A DNA stretch of 64,000 bases from a virus. This document shows, one piece after another, positions 7,610 through 15,728 of the stretch. Made by a program: the position numbers and the translations under genes. Location: IMG/VR virus record IMGVR_UViG_3300022698_000267, positions 101,575-165,574 of that record. One strand, 5' to 3'. The notes below the pieces were generated by a model, which worked only from the letters and a program-made list of their open reading frames with translations, was not told the origin of the DNA and did no database searches. Every line of letters starts with the position of its first letter. Within the stretch, counting starts at the first letter, position 1.

Positions 7610-7880
7610 AAGAATCGAAGAAAAGTATCCATCCATGGCCACCAATTTTACAAAAAAGGACGCTGCAACATTGACGAATGAATTCATCGATTGTTTGAAG
7701 GACGTCATCAAAGATGGGGAGCCCATTCGGTTTCATGGTTTTGGTATTTTTGAATTGTACGCTTCTAAACGAAGAAAGGGGCGAAATCCCCAAACCGGCG
7801 AATCGATTGATATTCCGCCAAGAAAGAAAGTTAAGTTTCGTACATCCAAAAGCTTTGCTGATCAAGTTATCAATCTCTAA
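7572..7880 (+). CDS. HU/IHF-family DNA-binding protein
   Basis: 102 residues, near the usual 90-100 of the family. FTKKDAATLTNEFIDCLKD gives the N-terminal dimerisation helices, FHGFGIFELY is the turn preceding the arm, and GRNPQTGESIDIPPRKKVKF is the HU/IHF signature containing the DNA-intercalating Pro. About 12 extra residues are present at the N-terminus. Probably bends or compacts phage DNA. Start AUG follows GGGAGG at a suitable distance inside the upstream gene; an intrinsic terminator follows. Confidence 0.92.
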   Translation: MKDKNSFSEELFRRIEEKYPSMATNFTKKDAATLTNEFIDCLKDVIKDGEPIRFHGFGIFELYASKRRKGRNPQTGESIDIPPRKKVKFRTSKSFADQVINL

Positions 7881-7911
7881 CAGAGTTTCCATTTTCCCCT
7901 TCCTATTTAAT

Positions 7912-7940
7912 CCCCTGGTAAGCATCTCCAGGGGTTTTTA
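7912..7940 (+). terminator. Intrinsic terminator after HU-like gene
   Basis: CCCCTGG and CCAGGGG pair around a 9-nt loop, followed by TTTTTA. Ends the 4374-7880 operon. Confidence 0.88.
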
Positions 7941-8022
7941 TATTCCCCCTTAACTTGGTTCATATTATATAGTCTTGTACATTTTTTGTCAAGAACTATT
8001 TGTATATTTTTTCATAAAATAC

Positions 8023-8051
8023 TTGACTTTTCTACACCTTTATTATATATT
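8023..8051 (+). promoter_or_regulatory. Promoter for 8088 operon
   Basis: TTGACT, 17-bp spacer, TATATT, with AAATAC upstream. Likely transcribes 8088 to the ADP-ribosylglycohydrolase gene. Confidence 0.75.
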
Positions 8052-8087
8052 AGTTTACATTTGGAAATCAGAGAGGTTAATTTACTA

Positions 8088-8255
8088 ATGAAAGAAAAGA
8101 AACCATCATTGGCACCAGAGACAAAAGAGTATATACGAAATAAGGTTAAGGAGCTTGGTTCATTGGCAGCAGTTAAGAGATTGTACAAAGAAGACTGTTT
8201 GGTTGATAACTTTGCTAACAATTTTGCCAAACGTTTTTATAAGGATGAAGAATGA
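8088..8255 (+). CDS. Small basic hypothetical protein
   Basis: 55 residues from ATG 8088; the longer upstream frame would cover the promoter, so it is rejected. Contains a helix-turn-helix-like run (LGSLAAVKRLYKEDCLVDNF). Overlaps the next start by 4 nt. No function recognised. Confidence 0.65.
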   Translation: MKEKKPSLAPETKEYIRNKVKELGSLAAVKRLYKEDCLVDNFANNFAKRFYKDEE

Positions 8256-8605
8256 AATGTCTACAGTGTGGTCGATGTTGTTTCTATGCTGTAATCATTA
8301 TTAAGCCAGAATCTATATCAGAAGATCTTGATATGGACTGTTTAACTGATGATGACTTAATGGCTTTGGATGGTACAGAGAAATGTCCTCATTTAACTTG
8401 GGAAGGACGTAAAGCTTTTTGTAACATTCATCATTACGATTGGTTTCCAGATACACCTTGTGGACAGTTTACACAGATCGAAGCATCACCTCATAGTTTT
8501 TGTCGTATTGGGAAGAATATGTTAGATCCAAAGAATGAAGATTTATGGCGAAGGATTACTTTTAGAACCTGGGAAGATGAAATAGAGGAGACAAATGAAA
8601 AATAA
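8252..8605 (+). CDS. YkgJ-like Cys-cluster protein
   Basis: 117 residues. Opens with CLQCGRCC (residues 3-10), followed by CPHL, FCNIHHYDWFPDTPCGQF and a late Cys. The spacing resembles the zinc/iron-cluster binding proteins of the YkgJ type (CxxCGxCC...C). Those are poorly characterised. A second such protein lies at 11412. Overlaps the ADP-ribosylglycohydrolase gene by 11 nt, so the two are probably co-expressed. Confidence 0.75.
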   Translation: MKCLQCGRCCFYAVIIIKPESISEDLDMDCLTDDDLMALDGTEKCPHLTWEGRKAFCNIHHYDWFPDTPCGQFTQIEASPHSFCRIGKNMLDPKNEDLWRRITFRTWEDEIEETNEK

Positions 8606-9506
8606 ATATCAGTCTTTAACTAAAGAAGAAAGATTTAAGGGATCTTTGGTTGGTTTGGCAACAGGAGACGCATTGGGTGCTTCTCTAGAGTTTATACATA
8701 CGATACCAAATCCTCCTTTAACTGAAATGACAGATGGTTATTGGACTGATGATACATCTATGGCTCTTTGCACTGTTCATAGTCTTATCGACAGAAGGAC
8801 TTTTGATTTAAGAAATCAAATGGAAAATTTTGTCAGTTGGTACACCAGAGGCTTTCTTAGCAGCAGAGGTTACTGTTTTGATATTGGCAACAGAACAAGA
8901 GAAGCTTTAGAAGATTACATGTTGCTTGATCAAATAACTGAAGGAGTAGATCCCCATGATGACAATTTGAGCAATGGTTCATTGATGCGATTGGCTCCAG
9001 TACCTTTATTTTATTACAATAATGTAGAATTAGCAGCAAAGAGAAGTAAACAGCATACATTACTAACTCATCCTAGTCAAATGTGTGTTGATGCGTCTGC
9101 ATGTCTTTCAACTTTCATAACTTGTTGTTTTCATGATCATCTAGGGAAACATGCTTTGGTAGAAGATGTTGCTAACTATCGTAACGACCTTTTTCCAAGT
9201 TTAAGTAACTGGTTTGATGATTACTTACTTAATCCAAGGAAACCAGATACCAGCAAACATGTTGGTTACGTAATGACATCTTTAGAGATGGCCTTGTGGG
9301 CTTTTTTAACTACACCTAACTTTGAGGAAGGATGTATATTATGTGTTAACAATGGTGGTGATACTGATACCTATGCAGCTATATATGGACAGTTAGCTGG
9401 TGCCTACTATGGTTACAAAAGTATACCAGAGAGGTGGACAAAGAAACTTATTCAACACAAGATTATTTGTGATTATGCTAAGATTCTTTGTGATATAACT
9501 GCTTAA
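8595..9506 (+). CDS. ADP-ribosylglycohydrolase (DraG family)
   Basis: 303 residues. Family members remove ADP-ribose from modified Arg, Ser or small molecules using two Mg ions. The sequence shows the N-terminal FKGSLVGLATGDALGASLEF, the metal motif WTDDTSMAL (T51-D52-D53), NGSLMRLAPVPLF near 132, and the C-terminal metal motif NGGDTDTYAAIYGQLAGA (D256, D258). All core residues are present, so it should be active. With the ADP-ribosyltransferases at 23727 and 50383 it could reverse or protect against ADP-ribosylation during infection (inference). Confidence 0.92.
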   Translation: MKNKYQSLTKEERFKGSLVGLATGDALGASLEFIHTIPNPPLTEMTDGYWTDDTSMALCTVHSLIDRRTFDLRNQMENFVSWYTRGFLSSRGYCFDIGNRTREALEDYMLLDQITEGVDPHDDNLSNGSLMRLAPVPLFYYNNVELAAKRSKQHTLLTHPSQMCVDASACLSTFITCCFHDHLGKHALVEDVANYRNDLFPSLSNWFDDYLLNPRKPDTSKHVGYVMTSLEMALWAFLTTPNFEEGCILCVNNGGDTDTYAAIYGQLAGAYYGYKSIPERWTKKLIQHKIICDYAKILCDITA

Positions 9507-10048
9507 AATATTTGAAATATAACTTCTGATATGAATTCAATTCTAACTACGTTCTTTGGTAAGTTATCATGTGTATTCCATTCAGGATGATTAATTAGAA
9601 AAACTTTTTCCATCCCTTCACTACATTGCAAAGCAACATCGATTCTATCATCCGTCCAGAATTTGATGTTGTTTTTCATTAGATACTCAAACTTCTCATG
9701 ATTGTCTTTCAGAACTAATGCAACATCATCACCAAATTGCTTATTACACCATTTCTGTGTAACTTCTTGTAACCCTGGGTACCTAGCAGTAACTATTGGA
9801 ACAGGTTGACTTGTTAACTTTCGAATGGTTTTGATGGCTGTTTTAACTTCTATTTCAGGTTCCAAGTGATTTTTGGTAAGATGTGTTAAAGCATCCCTGA
9901 TTTCTTGTTTAATCTCCTCCTCAGAAACTCCTGGAATAACTATTCTTTCGATAGGACTTTTTATTTCATAGCCCAATCGATTCTTTAACTCAATTTTCAT
10001 GTAGTCATATGTGTTGACTATTGTATCGTCCAAATCAAAAGCAATCAT
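9503..10048 (-). CDS. HAD-superfamily phosphatase, 5'-nucleotidase-like
   Basis: 181 residues. HAD motif I is FDLDDTIVNT (4-13, nucleophile D5 and acid D7), motif II is the T of IVTARYP (about 95), a Lys is near 110-120, and motif IV is FWTDDRIDVA. The small cap fits deoxyribonucleotidase/HAD-like phage enzymes; substrate not determinable. It is convergent with the ADP-ribosylglycohydrolase gene, overlapping by 4 nt. GGAGG precedes the ATG, and ATACTAAAA lies about 25 nt further upstream on its own strand. Confidence 0.82.
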   Translation of the reverse strand: MIAFDLDDTIVNTYDYMKIELKNRLGYEIKSPIERIVIPGVSEEEIKQEIRDALTHLTKNHLEPEIEVKTAIKTIRKLTSQPVPIVTARYPGLQEVTQKWCNKQFGDDVALVLKDNHEKFEYLMKNNIKFWTDDRIDVALQCSEGMEKVFLINHPEWNTHDNLPKNVVRIEFISEVIFQIF

Positions 10049-10070
10049 AAAACCTCCATTTTTATTAATA

Positions 10071-10079
10071 TTTTAGTAT
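10071..10079 (-). promoter_or_regulatory. ATACTAAAA motif upstream of HAD gene
   Basis: Minus-strand ATACTAAAA about 25 nt before the GGAGG of the HAD phosphatase. The cassette promoters are absent on this strand, so this may be a second promoter type. Confidence 0.42.
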
Positions 10080-10100
10080 ATAAAAATATTCAAATAGTAC

Positions 10101-10129
10101 TTGACTTTTCACCTAATATACTATATAAT
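10101..10129 (+). promoter_or_regulatory. Cassette promoter for 10158
   Basis: TTGACT, 17-bp spacer, TATAAT, with TTCAAATAGTAC directly upstream. Confidence 0.85.
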
Positions 10130-10157
10130 GGTTTAAATTTAAAAGGGAGGTAGCAAA

Positions 10158-10286
10158 ATGGTCGACAAAGGTAAGGTCTGGTTGAGGTGTATGGAGTGTG
10201 GTAATAAGTTTTCACGATCACTTTCCAAAAGTCTTTACAATGTCAAATGTCCCAAATGTAAATCCTATGATGTGGAGGTGGACTGA
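10158..10286 (+). CDS. Small zinc-ribbon protein
   Basis: 42 residues; GGGAGGTAGCAAA precedes the ATG. CMEC (about 11-14) and CPKC (about 31-34) form a zinc-ribbon pair separated by a basic stretch (FSRSLSKSLYNVK). Stop and next start share bases (TGATG). Possibly nucleic-acid binding; unassigned. Confidence 0.72.
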   Translation: MVDKGKVWLRCMECGNKFSRSLSKSLYNVKCPKCKSYDVEVD

Positions 10287-10489
10287 TGAGAGACCCAAAT
10301 AGAACAGCATTTTTTATTTTGGACGAAAGAGAAGAACGTCGAGTTGCCAATCGGGGCATTGCCGCTAGAAACCGGGATTATCGAGAAACCCTCCGGCTTA
10401 CCGGAGACCGGCGTGCTGCCACCAGAGCGTACTGTGCCGGTAACAAATGGCTCATGGAGAATGCACGAGCCTGTGGAAATCTTCCCTAA
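10286..10489 (+). CDS. Small Arg-rich protein
   Basis: 67 residues with about 15 arginines (DEREERRVANRGIAARNRDY), suggesting nucleic-acid or ribosome contact. TGATG overlap with the zinc-ribbon gene implies coupling. Base composition here is more GC-rich than the surroundings. Not recognised. Confidence 0.62.
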   Translation: MRDPNRTAFFILDEREERRVANRGIAARNRDYRETLRLTGDRRAATRAYCAGNKWLMENARACGNLP

Positions 10490-10658
10490 CATCCCCTCCC
10501 CCTACGGGCTCCCGGAAACGGGGGTCCGTACCCCTCTAAAGTACCTCTATTTTTCCTCATATGAACCTCATTCTATATGCTCTAAGACACAACGACGCAT
10601 ATTTTATCGTCTGTCTTTTCTTTCGCAAAATAAAGCAGAAATTTTCTTCAAATAATAC

Positions 10659-10687
10659 TTGACTTTTAGTTCAACACCTTATATAAT
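10659..10687 (+). promoter_or_regulatory. Cassette promoter for 10715
   Basis: TTGACT, 17-bp spacer, TATAAT; upstream TTCAAATAATAC. Confidence 0.85.
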
Positions 10688-10714
10688 ATAGGAAATTTAA
10701 AAGGGAGGTAGTAA

Positions 10715-10924
10715 ATGGGAGATACATCGTATCAGGAAAAAGATTTTGGTGATGAGGAAATATGGGCCAAATGTGAAACCTTGGAACAGTTTGAAGATTG
10801 GTGCATCGATGGTTTCTGGGAGGATCCAGAGGATTTTGAAAGTGATACTGGAATCACATTCGAGGATATCGAAGGCAGATGGTTCCAGTTTGTTCATGAT
10901 CGGGTCTATATTAAGACAGATTAA
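10715..10924 (+). CDS. Small acidic protein
   Basis: 69 residues, strongly acidic and Trp-rich (EEIWAKCETLEQFEDW, CIDGFWEDPEDFE). GGGAGGTAGTAA precedes the ATG. Acidic small early proteins of phages are often host-protein inhibitors or DNA mimics, but nothing here proves that. First of three genes on this promoter. Confidence 0.72.
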   Translation: MGDTSYQEKDFGDEEIWAKCETLEQFEDWCIDGFWEDPEDFESDTGITFEDIEGRWFQFVHDRVYIKTD

Positions 10925-10934
10925 GGAGGATTAA

Positions 10935-11402
10935 ATGCGACATCTCACAGCAAAAAACAAAGATAATTTTTTCTCTCGTTTGAAAGTTGGTGACAAGTTT
11001 ACATCTTCTCCAGATGACTTTATTGGTAAAGATGTTCATCGACTTGCTAAACAGCAGGGCGTTCTGGTTCGGTATTTTCGGCCGGGAACACTAGAATACA
11101 AAGAATTTGGCTGCTTCACTTATCAAGTTACAAGTTACTTGTGTTCCTTGCAGAAACTTAAAGGGTTAACGGTGGATTGTGTACGTGGCATTCGTACTGA
11201 TCAGAGAATTAAGAGTGGATTTTCACCACAATACATTCTATTTACGGATGAGAAAACGTACATGGCATTGGAGGAACAAGATTATTATACTTATCATGAT
11301 TGTAATTTCAATGCACGTTGCCTTCGAATAGAAGAAGATGAACGTATGTGGAAAATAATTAAGGAAGATTTGAAACGTTACCCGGAAGCAGACATCGATT
11401 AG
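10935..11402 (+). CDS. Hypothetical protein
   Basis: 155 residues, start after AAGGAGGA. Mixed alpha/beta; begins with LTAKNKDNFFSRLKVGDKF, suggesting a small beta-barrel opening, and has scattered Cys. Ends with TAG. No family recognised. Confidence 0.72.
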   Translation: MRHLTAKNKDNFFSRLKVGDKFTSSPDDFIGKDVHRLAKQQGVLVRYFRPGTLEYKEFGCFTYQVTSYLCSLQKLKGLTVDCVRGIRTDQRIKSGFSPQYILFTDEKTYMALEEQDYYTYHDCNFNARCLRIEEDERMWKIIKEDLKRYPEADID

Positions 11403-11411
11403 AGGTTAACT

Positions 11412-11912
11412 ATGGATTATACCATTGGTCCTGTGAAAAAATGCGTGGGTTGTGGGTTCTGTTGCATGCAAGCACCATGTGCTGCTTCTGTCAGGCTTTA
11501 CCCTGGAGCTAAGATTTGTCCTCAACTTATCTGGGATGAAGCATTGGAGAGGTATTTATGTGGTCTTATGCAACTTCCTGGTTCGGTTGGCCTGGCTTAC
11601 AAACAGGAGTTGTATGCGGGAGCTGGTTGCTGTAGCAACTTGAATTCTTGGAGAAGGAACGTAAAGAATAGACATCCAGTTGACAAGAAGGATAAGCTGT
11701 TAACTATAGATCCAATGTTTCAACTGTTTCTTAACTGCCTTGGACGTGAGTGGATAAGCAGTGATGTATTGGTATTAACAGTTTCGGCTTTCATGTTGAA
11801 ATTAGTTAATCATATGGATATGACTGAAGATGAAGCACAGAGGTACGGTGAGCTGGTTACCCATTATATGAAAGATAATACACCAAGTTACCTGAAAGAA
11901 TTTATGGGATAA
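11412..11912 (+). CDS. Cys-cluster protein, YkgJ-like N-terminus
   Basis: 166 residues. Starts with a CVGCGFCC cluster (11-18) then C23, ICPQLIWDE, YLCGL and GCC, matching the Cys layout of the protein at 8252; a helical C-terminal half (about 95-160) is extra. Probably binds Zn or an Fe-S cluster. The role in the phage is unknown. Confidence 0.72.
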   Translation: MDYTIGPVKKCVGCGFCCMQAPCAASVRLYPGAKICPQLIWDEALERYLCGLMQLPGSVGLAYKQELYAGAGCCSNLNSWRRNVKNRHPVDKKDKLLTIDPMFQLFLNCLGREWISSDVLVLTVSAFMLKLVNHMDMTEDEAQRYGELVTHYMKDNTPSYLKEFMG

Positions 11913-11926
11913 TATTCAAAAAGTAC

Positions 11927-11955
11927 TTGACATTTTCAAATTTATACTATATAAT
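11927..11955 (+). promoter_or_regulatory. Cassette promoter for 12011
   Basis: TTGACA, 17-bp spacer, TATAAT; TTCAAAAAGTAC upstream and leader box GTGGTTGGGGATAG downstream. Confidence 0.85.
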
Positions 11956-12010
11956 ATGAACAAGTGGTTGGGGATAGGGTAAATGTAAATTTTAGAAAAG
12001 GAGAAAGGCT

Positions 12011-12295
12011 ATGCTGTTAGATGAATTGACTGCGTATTTCGATCTTAAAGCTCAGGCCGAAGAGATTAAGAAACAGATGACTGAGATTCGGGCGTCTATT
12101 CAATCTCAATTACCGGGAAATTCCACCAAAACGTTGGTTCATACAGAGGATGGTTTAGTGACACTGCAGACGAGATCCCGTCTTAACAGAAAATGTAAGT
12201 GGGATGCTTTTGCAGTAGCAAACCCGGAACTTTACAACCAGGTGGTCACTGAATCTGAAACCACGTATTTCACCATTTCCAAAAAGCAACATTAA
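12011..12295 (+). CDS. YFxLK-family small protein (paralogue 1 of 3)
   Basis: 94 residues. N-terminal coiled-coil-like helix (YFDLKAQAEEIKKQMTEIRA), then a beta-rich middle and a conserved end (CKWDAFAVANPELYNQVVTE). Same architecture as the proteins at 35353 and 53244, which are closer to each other. Each copy has its own cassette promoter. Function unknown. Confidence 0.78.
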   Translation: MLLDELTAYFDLKAQAEEIKKQMTEIRASIQSQLPGNSTKTLVHTEDGLVTLQTRSRLNRKCKWDAFAVANPELYNQVVTESETTYFTISKKQH

Positions 12296-12308
12296 AAGGA
12301 AGGAGATT

Positions 12309-12324
12309 AGGGGCTTCGGCCCCT
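12309..12324 (+). terminator. TTCG-loop hairpin terminator
   Basis: AGGGGC-TTCG-GCCCCT followed by ATTTCT. Separates the 12011 cassette from the next promoter. Confidence 0.8.
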
Positions 12325-12353
12325 ATTTCTATGTAAAAATATTCAAATAGTAC

Positions 12354-12382
12354 TTGACATTTTTATCAAATTCTGTTATACT
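12354..12382 (+). promoter_or_regulatory. Cassette promoter for 12426
   Basis: TTGACA, 17-bp spacer, TATACT; TTCAAATAGTAC upstream; leader box diverged (ATGGTTAAGGAG). Confidence 0.85.
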
Positions 12383-12425
12383 ATAGTTAATGGTTAAGGA
12401 GAAAGTTTTAAGAAGGAGATAACAG

Positions 12426-12773
12426 ATGGAACCAAATATGATTAATGTTGATGAAATTACTCCAACGGCAAAAGATGTCGAAAGAGCAGAAGGTCTTCGA
12501 TGGCAGCGGAATACTTTCCATGGAGATAATTCTCCGTTCAGGGGTCAGGCTGCTAAGATGGCGAAGTTAATCAGGGACCCAAAGAAGCTTGTGCGTAGAG
12601 CTAAGGCAGTCTATAACTTATATGGGTGCAATGATTATTTTGGCGACTTACCCCCTGGACAATGGATAGATCCGGAGTGGAAAGCAACGAAGGATGCTTG
12701 GAGACCATTTGCTAATGCTTTGAAGAAAATGGGATTCTCCTGGACGCAGATCAGGTCCATTTGCAATCGATAA
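12426..12773 (+). CDS. Hypothetical basic protein
   Basis: 115 residues, SD AGAAGGAGA. Rich in Lys/Arg/Trp with a PPGQWIDPEWKATKD segment in the middle and a helical end. Sole gene of its cassette. No family recognised. Confidence 0.75.
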   Translation: MEPNMINVDEITPTAKDVERAEGLRWQRNTFHGDNSPFRGQAAKMAKLIRDPKKLVRRAKAVYNLYGCNDYFGDLPPGQWIDPEWKATKDAWRPFANALKKMGFSWTQIRSICNR

Positions 12774-12797
12774 TTTTTAAAAAATCTTCATAAAGTA

Positions 12798-12826
12798 CTT
12801 GACATTTTATTAAAATTTTGTTATAC
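12798..12826 (+). promoter_or_regulatory. Cassette promoter for 12882
   Basis: TTGACA, 17-bp spacer, TATACT; TTCATAAAGTAC upstream, GTGGTTAGGGAAA downstream. Confidence 0.85.
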
Positions 12827-12881
12827 TACTTTTAAGTGGTTAGGGAAATTAAACGTTAATTTTAAAGAGGGAGGTAACAAA

Positions 12882-13310
12882 ATGGTTTTAAATGAAATGT
12901 CTGTTCAGGCCCTGAAGAAGTTCCAGGAGAAGAAAACCAGCAACAAAGATGTGGACAAGCGGTTTGAAGCAATGGGTGAGCTGGTCCAAGAATTGTCGGA
13001 GGTTTATGAGATTGCTTGTCCTCGGCTTCGTATGAAAGATATCGACGGTTCCTATTCCGGTGGGTCTACGTTCGATCCTGATGAGAATATCATCACCATG
13101 CGTGGAAAACTCTCCATTATAACCCTTCTTCATGAATTTGCTCATGCTTTGCTGCATTCTTCTGCACCGGATTTGCATGATACCAACCGCCGGGATTCAG
13201 AAGGGTTCTGCCGAATTTGGAGCGTTCTCCTTTTCAAAACCGTCTACCCCGAACAATTTGCCAAGCTTTACTATAATGGTGGAAGTTACATTCGCCAGAG
13301 AGCAGCTTAA
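12882..13310 (+). CDS. Putative zinc metallopeptidase
   Basis: 142 residues. LLHEFAHALLH (about 84-94) is an HExxH motif in the same context as ImmA/IrrE-type and related small metallopeptidases, and a downstream SEGFCRIW could give the third ligand. An N-terminal helical region (about 1-50) precedes a beta segment DENIITMRGKLS typical of the fold. Substrate unknown. GAGGGAGGTAAC ribosome site. Confidence 0.75.
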   Translation: MVLNEMSVQALKKFQEKKTSNKDVDKRFEAMGELVQELSEVYEIACPRLRMKDIDGSYSGGSTFDPDENIITMRGKLSIITLLHEFAHALLHSSAPDLHDTNRRDSEGFCRIWSVLLFKTVYPEQFAKLYYNGGSYIRQRAA

Positions 13311-13315
13311 CTTTA

Positions 13316-13333
13316 TGGGGGCTTCGGCCCCCA
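13316..13333 (+). terminator. TTCG-loop hairpin between coupled genes
   Basis: TGGGGGC-TTCG-GCCCCCA. No T-run follows; the next SD begins immediately, so it may attenuate rather than terminate. Confidence 0.6.
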
Positions 13334-13345
13334 ATGGAGACAACA

Positions 13346-13999
13346 ATGCTACTGAATATTGATGAAGCAAGAAAAAAAGCGGCAAGTAAACTGTTGTCGT
13401 TGTCCTCTTTGAATGAATCCTTTACCTGTGATGTTTGTGGAGCCCCTTACAAAAGAAAGATTGCAGCCATTAAACATCTTTACAGGGAACATCCAGATGT
13501 GATACAACGACTTACTGAAACGGTGATGCGAGAACATGCAGAACAACAAAGAGATAATTTTATTCGGGAACTTGCAATGCTTCCCTCTAGGGCCATTGAG
13601 AAGTATGAAAAAGACAAAAAAGATTTTATCGATAAGGTTAAAGATGATTACACCTTTATCTATTACGCTCGCCAGAGACTAGAAAAACTTATAAAGTTGG
13701 AAGCAACAGTTGCATTACACAAAGAAACCTCCGAATTTATTCGAAATGCTCATTGTTCCTGGAGAGAATTGTTGGCAGATCTGGAGGCAGAGAGAGACAA
13801 AAAAATATATGAACTCATCATCTTTCCAGCGGAGCACAATTCCACTTCGGCGATCAGTAATGTTATAGAAATGTGGAGGTACAAAGCACAATGTAACTTC
13901 TACAAGAAAGATGTTTCCAGTGCAATGGGAGATTACATTCATACTCTGAGAAAGATAATTGAAGCAGATTCCTTCTTAGCTTTCGCCCCTGTCCAATAA
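13346..13999 (+). CDS. C2H2-type zinc-finger protein
   Basis: 217 residues from ATG 13346 (GGAG 8 nt upstream); the in-frame ATG at 13334 overlaps that site. CDVCGAPYKRKIAAIKHLYREH (res 27-48, shown here split as CDVC, then KHLYREH) fits a C2H2 finger. The rest is long helical and charged. Could bind nucleic acid; otherwise unrecognised. Shares the 12798 promoter if the hairpin is leaky. Confidence 0.72.
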   Translation: MLLNIDEARKKAASKLLSLSSLNESFTCDVCGAPYKRKIAAIKHLYREHPDVIQRLTETVMREHAEQQRDNFIRELAMLPSRAIEKYEKDKKDFIDKVKDDYTFIYYARQRLEKLIKLEATVALHKETSEFIRNAHCSWRELLADLEAERDKKIYELIIFPAEHNSTSAISNVIEMWRYKAQCNFYKKDVSSAMGDYIHTLRKIIEADSFLAFAPVQ

Positions 14000-14016
14000 T
14001 AATCAGGAGGTAACAA

Positions 14017-14520
14017 ATGGATTTAATAATTGAATTAGAAAGAAACGATGACTTTTCGATTAATGATTGGGGATCAGCTCAGTATTGTGGAGCCAAAGCA
14101 TTTTTCGATTTACTCGATAAATATCGTAAAGATTCTTCTTTGGATGATTTGTTAGCGGAGTTTGGAATCGTTGTTGGTTATGACCATAAACTTCCGTTCG
14201 AACAAGTTAAGATGGAAATTCGTACGTCGTTTGATTTCGATGATCCCACAATTCAGGATATTCGTAATGCTGAGACCATTGAGGATATTTTCGAAGCTTT
14301 AAAGGATGCAAGTTGGGATCTTTGGTCGGCTGCTTCCTTCGTAGCACAACATTGTTTTCTTAACTTAACTGTAACTGGTGTTCCAACAGCACATAGTGTT
14401 GGTCCTGTTGGCAACCAAATGGTGCAATCTGAAAATTATCTCACTGGTCTTTACTGTGCTCTTCTAGTCGAGTTTGAGTACGTAACTGATTCCAGTTGTT
14501 TCGCTAATTTCGATACCTAG
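14017..14520 (+). CDS. Hypothetical protein
   Basis: 167 residues with AGGAGGTAAC ribosome site. Acidic N-terminal half (ELERNDDFSINDW) and a more hydrophobic C-terminal half (about 95-160). Ends in TAG, directly before a hairpin terminator, so here TAG acts as a real stop. No family recognised. Confidence 0.75.
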   Translation: MDLIIELERNDDFSINDWGSAQYCGAKAFFDLLDKYRKDSSLDDLLAEFGIVVGYDHKLPFEQVKMEIRTSFDFDDPTIQDIRNAETIEDIFEALKDASWDLWSAASFVAQHCFLNLTVTGVPTAHSVGPVGNQMVQSENYLTGLYCALLVEFEYVTDSSCFANFDT

Positions 14521-14531
14521 AACTCAAGGAT

Positions 14532-14547
14532 AGGGGCTTCAGCCCCT
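14532..14547 (+). terminator. Hairpin terminator after 14017
   Basis: AGGGGC-TTCA-GCCCCT followed by ATTTCT. Confidence 0.78.
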
Positions 14548-14576
14548 ATTTCTATGTAAAAATATTCAAATAGTAC

Positions 14577-14605
14577 TTGACAAATCCTCCAAATTCTGTT
14601 ATACT
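14577..14605 (+). promoter_or_regulatory. Cassette promoter for 14646
   Basis: TTGACA, 17-bp spacer, TATACT; TTCAAATAGTAC upstream, GTGGTTGGGAGAAC downstream. Confidence 0.87.
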
Positions 14606-14645
14606 ATGTTTAAGTGGTTGGGAGAACCTTTTACAGGAGGGTACT

Positions 14646-15284
14646 ATGGAAGATTGGAAACTGGAGAAAATGATCGAGCTTTCAGACATTCTCGAGACAC
14701 CTGATGGTTTTCGTCGGGAAGAGGATTTTGGATGTGATAATTCTAAGAATCCTTGGATGTCGGAACCACCTTCGATCAAATTTTTTGCAGAAGATGGCAG
14801 TGTCGAGGTGTTTTTTCGTTTCGATTTCAGCGATTACGATAGAAAACAGGAGCTGACGATTTGTGGGACGACGAATTTCGTGATGCCGAATGGCAAGCGA
14901 TTCACCTTCGATCGGCGCGGAATCAGCGATTCTTTTTATTTTGGCACACAATCGTACAATGAGCCGCTCAGTTCTGCTAATAAAATTTTGGCAGAGCAGA
15001 TTGAATTGGCGCGGGATGGCATCATTCGCAGAGCAGACGCTGAAGACGTTCCTGGTCTTCAAGGTTTCAACATCACTCAGGAGAAGAAGAAGAGGATGAC
15101 AGAGGAGTTGAAAGCGGGAAGAGTCGTTCAACTTGCCCCTGGAGGTATGGGAATTGGTTATCATCTTTCGAAACTGAAGAGCAATTTGAATCCTGGTCGA
15201 TGGGGTGCTAGAAAGGCTGCTGACGCGATGGCAAAATTTTTCAATTGTACGACTCTCTGGATTGAGGAATTTGATCACGATTAA
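14646..15284 (+). CDS. Hypothetical protein
   Basis: 212 residues starting at ATG 14646 after CAGGAGGG; the longer frame would start inside the promoter. Beta-rich centre (VEVFFRFDFSDYDRKQELTI), then a helical Lys-rich C-terminus with a Gly patch (APGGMGIGYHLSKLKS). More GC-rich than its neighbours. No family recognised. Confidence 0.75.
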   Translation: MEDWKLEKMIELSDILETPDGFRREEDFGCDNSKNPWMSEPPSIKFFAEDGSVEVFFRFDFSDYDRKQELTICGTTNFVMPNGKRFTFDRRGISDSFYFGTQSYNEPLSSANKILAEQIELARDGIIRRADAEDVPGLQGFNITQEKKKRMTEELKAGRVVQLAPGGMGIGYHLSKLKSNLNPGRWGARKAADAMAKFFNCTTLWIEEFDHD

Positions 15285-15290
15285 AATTTA

Positions 15291-15306
15291 AGGGGCTTCG
15301 GCCCCT
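15291..15306 (+). terminator. TTCG-loop hairpin terminator
   Basis: AGGGGC-TTCG-GCCCCT followed by ATTTCT. Confidence 0.8.
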
Positions 15307-15335
15307 ATTTCTATGTAAAAATATTCAAAAAGTAC

Positions 15336-15364
15336 TTGACAAAACGAACAAAATCTGTTATACT
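15336..15364 (+). promoter_or_regulatory. Cassette promoter for 15409
   Basis: TTGACA, 17-bp spacer, TATACT; TTCAAAAAGTAC upstream, GTGGTTGGGGAGAAC downstream. Confidence 0.87.
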
Positions 15365-15408
15365 ATATTTAAGTGGTTGGGGAGAACATTTAAATAGGGG
15401 GTACTAAA

Positions 15409-15723
15409 ATGGGAGTTAATATCGAAGTTAAATTTACTGGTGAAAATGGTTTGGATTTGGTGGTACCAGTATCTGGTCCCGGCAATTGGAAGCTTCGTAC
15501 CCAGACCGATTTTGGTTACGTGCTTCAAGGATACAATATGCACCGAGAACTTTTTATCCTTCTCAATGTTGACGATTGGAGAGTTAATATTGTTACCACC
15601 ATTGTTGCCCACGGAGAGGGTATTTTCAGCAGAGGTGTAGACTTGGATCCCGAAGCAGATGATTTTGATGATAATTACTCCAATGTCGTGAATGAGATGC
15701 TCGCTAATTTGCCCTATGTTTAA
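15409..15723 (+). CDS. Hypothetical acidic protein
   Basis: 104 residues, beta-rich first half (INIEVKFTGENGL type pattern) and an acidic end (DLDPEADDFDDNYS). Ribosome site AGGGGGTAC. First of two genes in its cassette. Not recognised. Confidence 0.74.
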   Translation: MGVNIEVKFTGENGLDLVVPVSGPGNWKLRTQTDFGYVLQGYNMHRELFILLNVDDWRVNIVTTIVAHGEGIFSRGVDLDPEADDFDDNYSNVVNEMLANLPYV

Positions 15724-15728
15724 GATTA

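Noticed and set aside
7572-7610. Possible TAG readthrough of the 7334 gene into HU-like sequence
   Set aside because: The HU-like protein is in a different frame with its own SD, and the extension has no family-like sequence.
14682-15278. 198-codon open frame on the minus strand
   Set aside because: Entirely antisense to the 14646 gene; no ribosome site and unlikely residue composition.
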